33,607 nucleotides of DNA from an uncultured Phycisphaerales bacterium (GTDB taxonomy: Bacteria > Planctomycetota > Phycisphaerae > Sedimentisphaerales > Anaerobacaceae). Within the stretch, counting starts at the first letter, position 1. Every line of letters starts with the position of its first letter. The stretch spans positions 1 to 33,607 of the forward strand of contig CAIODZ010000048.1 of NCBI GenBank assembly GCA_903857265.1, in the 5' to 3' direction. The position numbers were made by a program, and so were the translations under genes. Positions 32,919 through 33,607 of the stretch are shown here, one piece after another. Below the pieces are notes generated by a model, which was not told the origin of the DNA, did no database searches, and saw nothing but the letters and a program-made list of their open reading frames with translations.

Positions 32919-33607
32919 TTGGAGAACAGCAGCAGGCGAGTTGCGATAAAGATTGCTGTCACCGTGGTCCTTTTGGCCGGCGTTTATTTTTTTGTGTCGG
33001 AAAAAATACGCCGGCCGGTTGAAATTGACGGCGGCTACCGCGAGGTGATGGGGACATTGGCGCGAATAGTGGTGGTAGCAAAACACCAATGGCAGGGCAA
33101 ACGCTGCATCGAGGCGGGATTTGAACAGCTCAAGCGAATCGATGCGATGATGAGTGATTACAAGAATGACTCCGAGCTAAGCAGGGTCAACCGCGAGGCA
33201 TTTACGAACCCCGTCAAGGTCAGCCCCGAGCTTTTTGAAATACTTCAAAAAAGCGTTGCGTTCAGCCGGCTTTCCAATGGCGCGTTTGACATTACCGTCG
33301 GGCCTTTAGTGGACCTCTGGCATAAAGCGGGCGAAGCGAACGCCGTACCTGACGAAAACACCCTTGCTGCCGCCAAAGCACGCGTCGGATTTGAAAAACT
33401 GATACTGGATGCGAATGAGCGAACGGTGCGGTTTGCGGTCAAGGGGATGCGTCTGGATTTGGGCGGGATAGCAAAGGGTTACGCCGTCGATAAGGCCGTT
33501 GAGGCAATGCGGCGGGAGGGGGCTATTGGCGGTATGGTCGATGCGGGCGGCGATATACGCTGCTTCGGCAAACCAGCAGACAAAGACACCTGGCGGGTTG
33601 GTCTGCA
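32919..33607 (+). CDS. apbE: ApbE-type FAD:protein FMN transferase (partial, runs off window)
   Basis: A TTG start with GGAG 6 nt upstream opens a frame to the window end, 229 complete codons. The product has an N-terminal anchor (IAVTVVLLAGVYFFVSE). ApbE motifs follow: MGTLARIVV after the anchor, FDITVGPLVDLW, DLGGIAKGYAVD from D180, and VDAGGDIRCFG. ApbE moves FMN from FAD to a Thr in the (D)xx(S/T)GAT motif of exported domains, needing Mg. The upstream gene has exactly such a site (T931), so its substrate is in cis. The C-terminal quarter of the usual 330-residue length is missing because the window ends. An ATG start would cut off the anchor. Confidence 0.9.
   Translation, partial: MENSSRRVAIKIAVTVVLLAGVYFFVSEKIRRPVEIDGGYREVMGTLARIVVVAKHQWQGKRCIEAGFEQLKRIDAMMSDYKNDSELSRVNREAFTNPVKVSPELFEILQKSVAFSRLSNGAFDITVGPLVDLWHKAGEANAVPDENTLAAAKARVGFEKLILDANERTVRFAVKGMRLDLGGIAKGYAVDKAVEAMRREGAIGGMVDAGGDIRCFGKPADKDTWRVGL

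Noticed and set aside
1..33607. CRISPR arrays, insertion sequences, phage genes or attachment sites
   Set aside because: No regularly spaced repeats, transposase or integrase motifs or target-site duplications were seen by eye, and the single tRNA shows no repeated 3' end nearby.

Overview
The window looks like chromosome of a Gram-negative, didermic bacterium. It has a TolC-type outer membrane factor, lipoprotein and Sec/Tat-type signals, and a Bat/MoxR operon. The gene set (long Bat operon, AmmeMemoRadiSam genes, fused spermidine-synthase-like membrane protein, bacterial ceramide genes) suggests a member of the Planctomycetota/Phycisphaerae or a neighbouring phylum. That placement is inference; no rRNA or marker protein here settles it. 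Most of the window is about 45-52% GC by eye, while roughly 18.3-24.9 kb is visibly richer (about 60% in the rows I counted).

Layout, left to right. (1) 0.2-1.2 kb: a small degenerate CheW-like protein (+) facing a thioredoxin-type arsenate reductase/low-molecular-weight phosphatase (-). (2) 1.3-6.4 kb (-): a four-gene tripartite efflux operon, macA-like adaptor, macB-like ATPase, macB-like permease and a TolC-like outer membrane lipoprotein. It is followed by tRNA-Arg(TCT) and a 620-bp gene-free stretch carrying an orphan terminator. (3) 7.4-8.9 kb (+): a transaldolase-family enzyme and a 70-residue stump of a short-chain dehydrogenase. (4) 8.9-18.1 kb (-): a long operon in the order MoxR ATPase, DUF58, BatD-like lipoprotein, BatA, BatB, BatC (TPR, poly-Gln), BatD, BatE (TPR-SH3), and a small cytochrome c. 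(5) 18.3-19.0 kb (+): an M48 metallopeptidase. (6) 19.3-26.1 kb: a compact candidate ceramide/sphingolipid locus. It contains a CerR-like extended SDR, a bCerS-like N-acyltransferase of the YghO family, one 1118-residue protein fusing fatty acyl-AMP ligase, acyl carrier protein and serine-palmitoyltransferase-like alpha-oxoamine synthase, and an Aur1/PAP2-type membrane phosphotransferase. (7) 26.3 kb to the end (+): a tightly coupled operon of an AmmeMemoRadiSam radical SAM enzyme, a 60-residue Tat-signal-like peptide, an exported Memo-AMMECR1 fusion, a 1287-residue membrane protein joining spermidine-synthase-like, FMN-binding and NosR-like iron-sulfur modules, and an ApbE flavin transferase cut by the window edge.

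How they fit together. The sphingolipid genes can be read as a pathway: fatty acid activation onto an in-cis ACP, condensation with an amino acid, reduction of the 3-keto base, N-acylation, then headgroup transfer. A nearly identical 19-nt sequence lies upstream of both the SDR and the PAP2/ligase divergent promoter region. In the last operon, ApbE would attach FMN covalently to Thr931 of the big membrane protein. That protein could then pass electrons across the membrane towards the exported Memo-AMMECR1 protein. This pairing of AmmeMemoRadiSam proteins with a dedicated flavinylated electron-transfer module is the best candidate here for an undescribed system.
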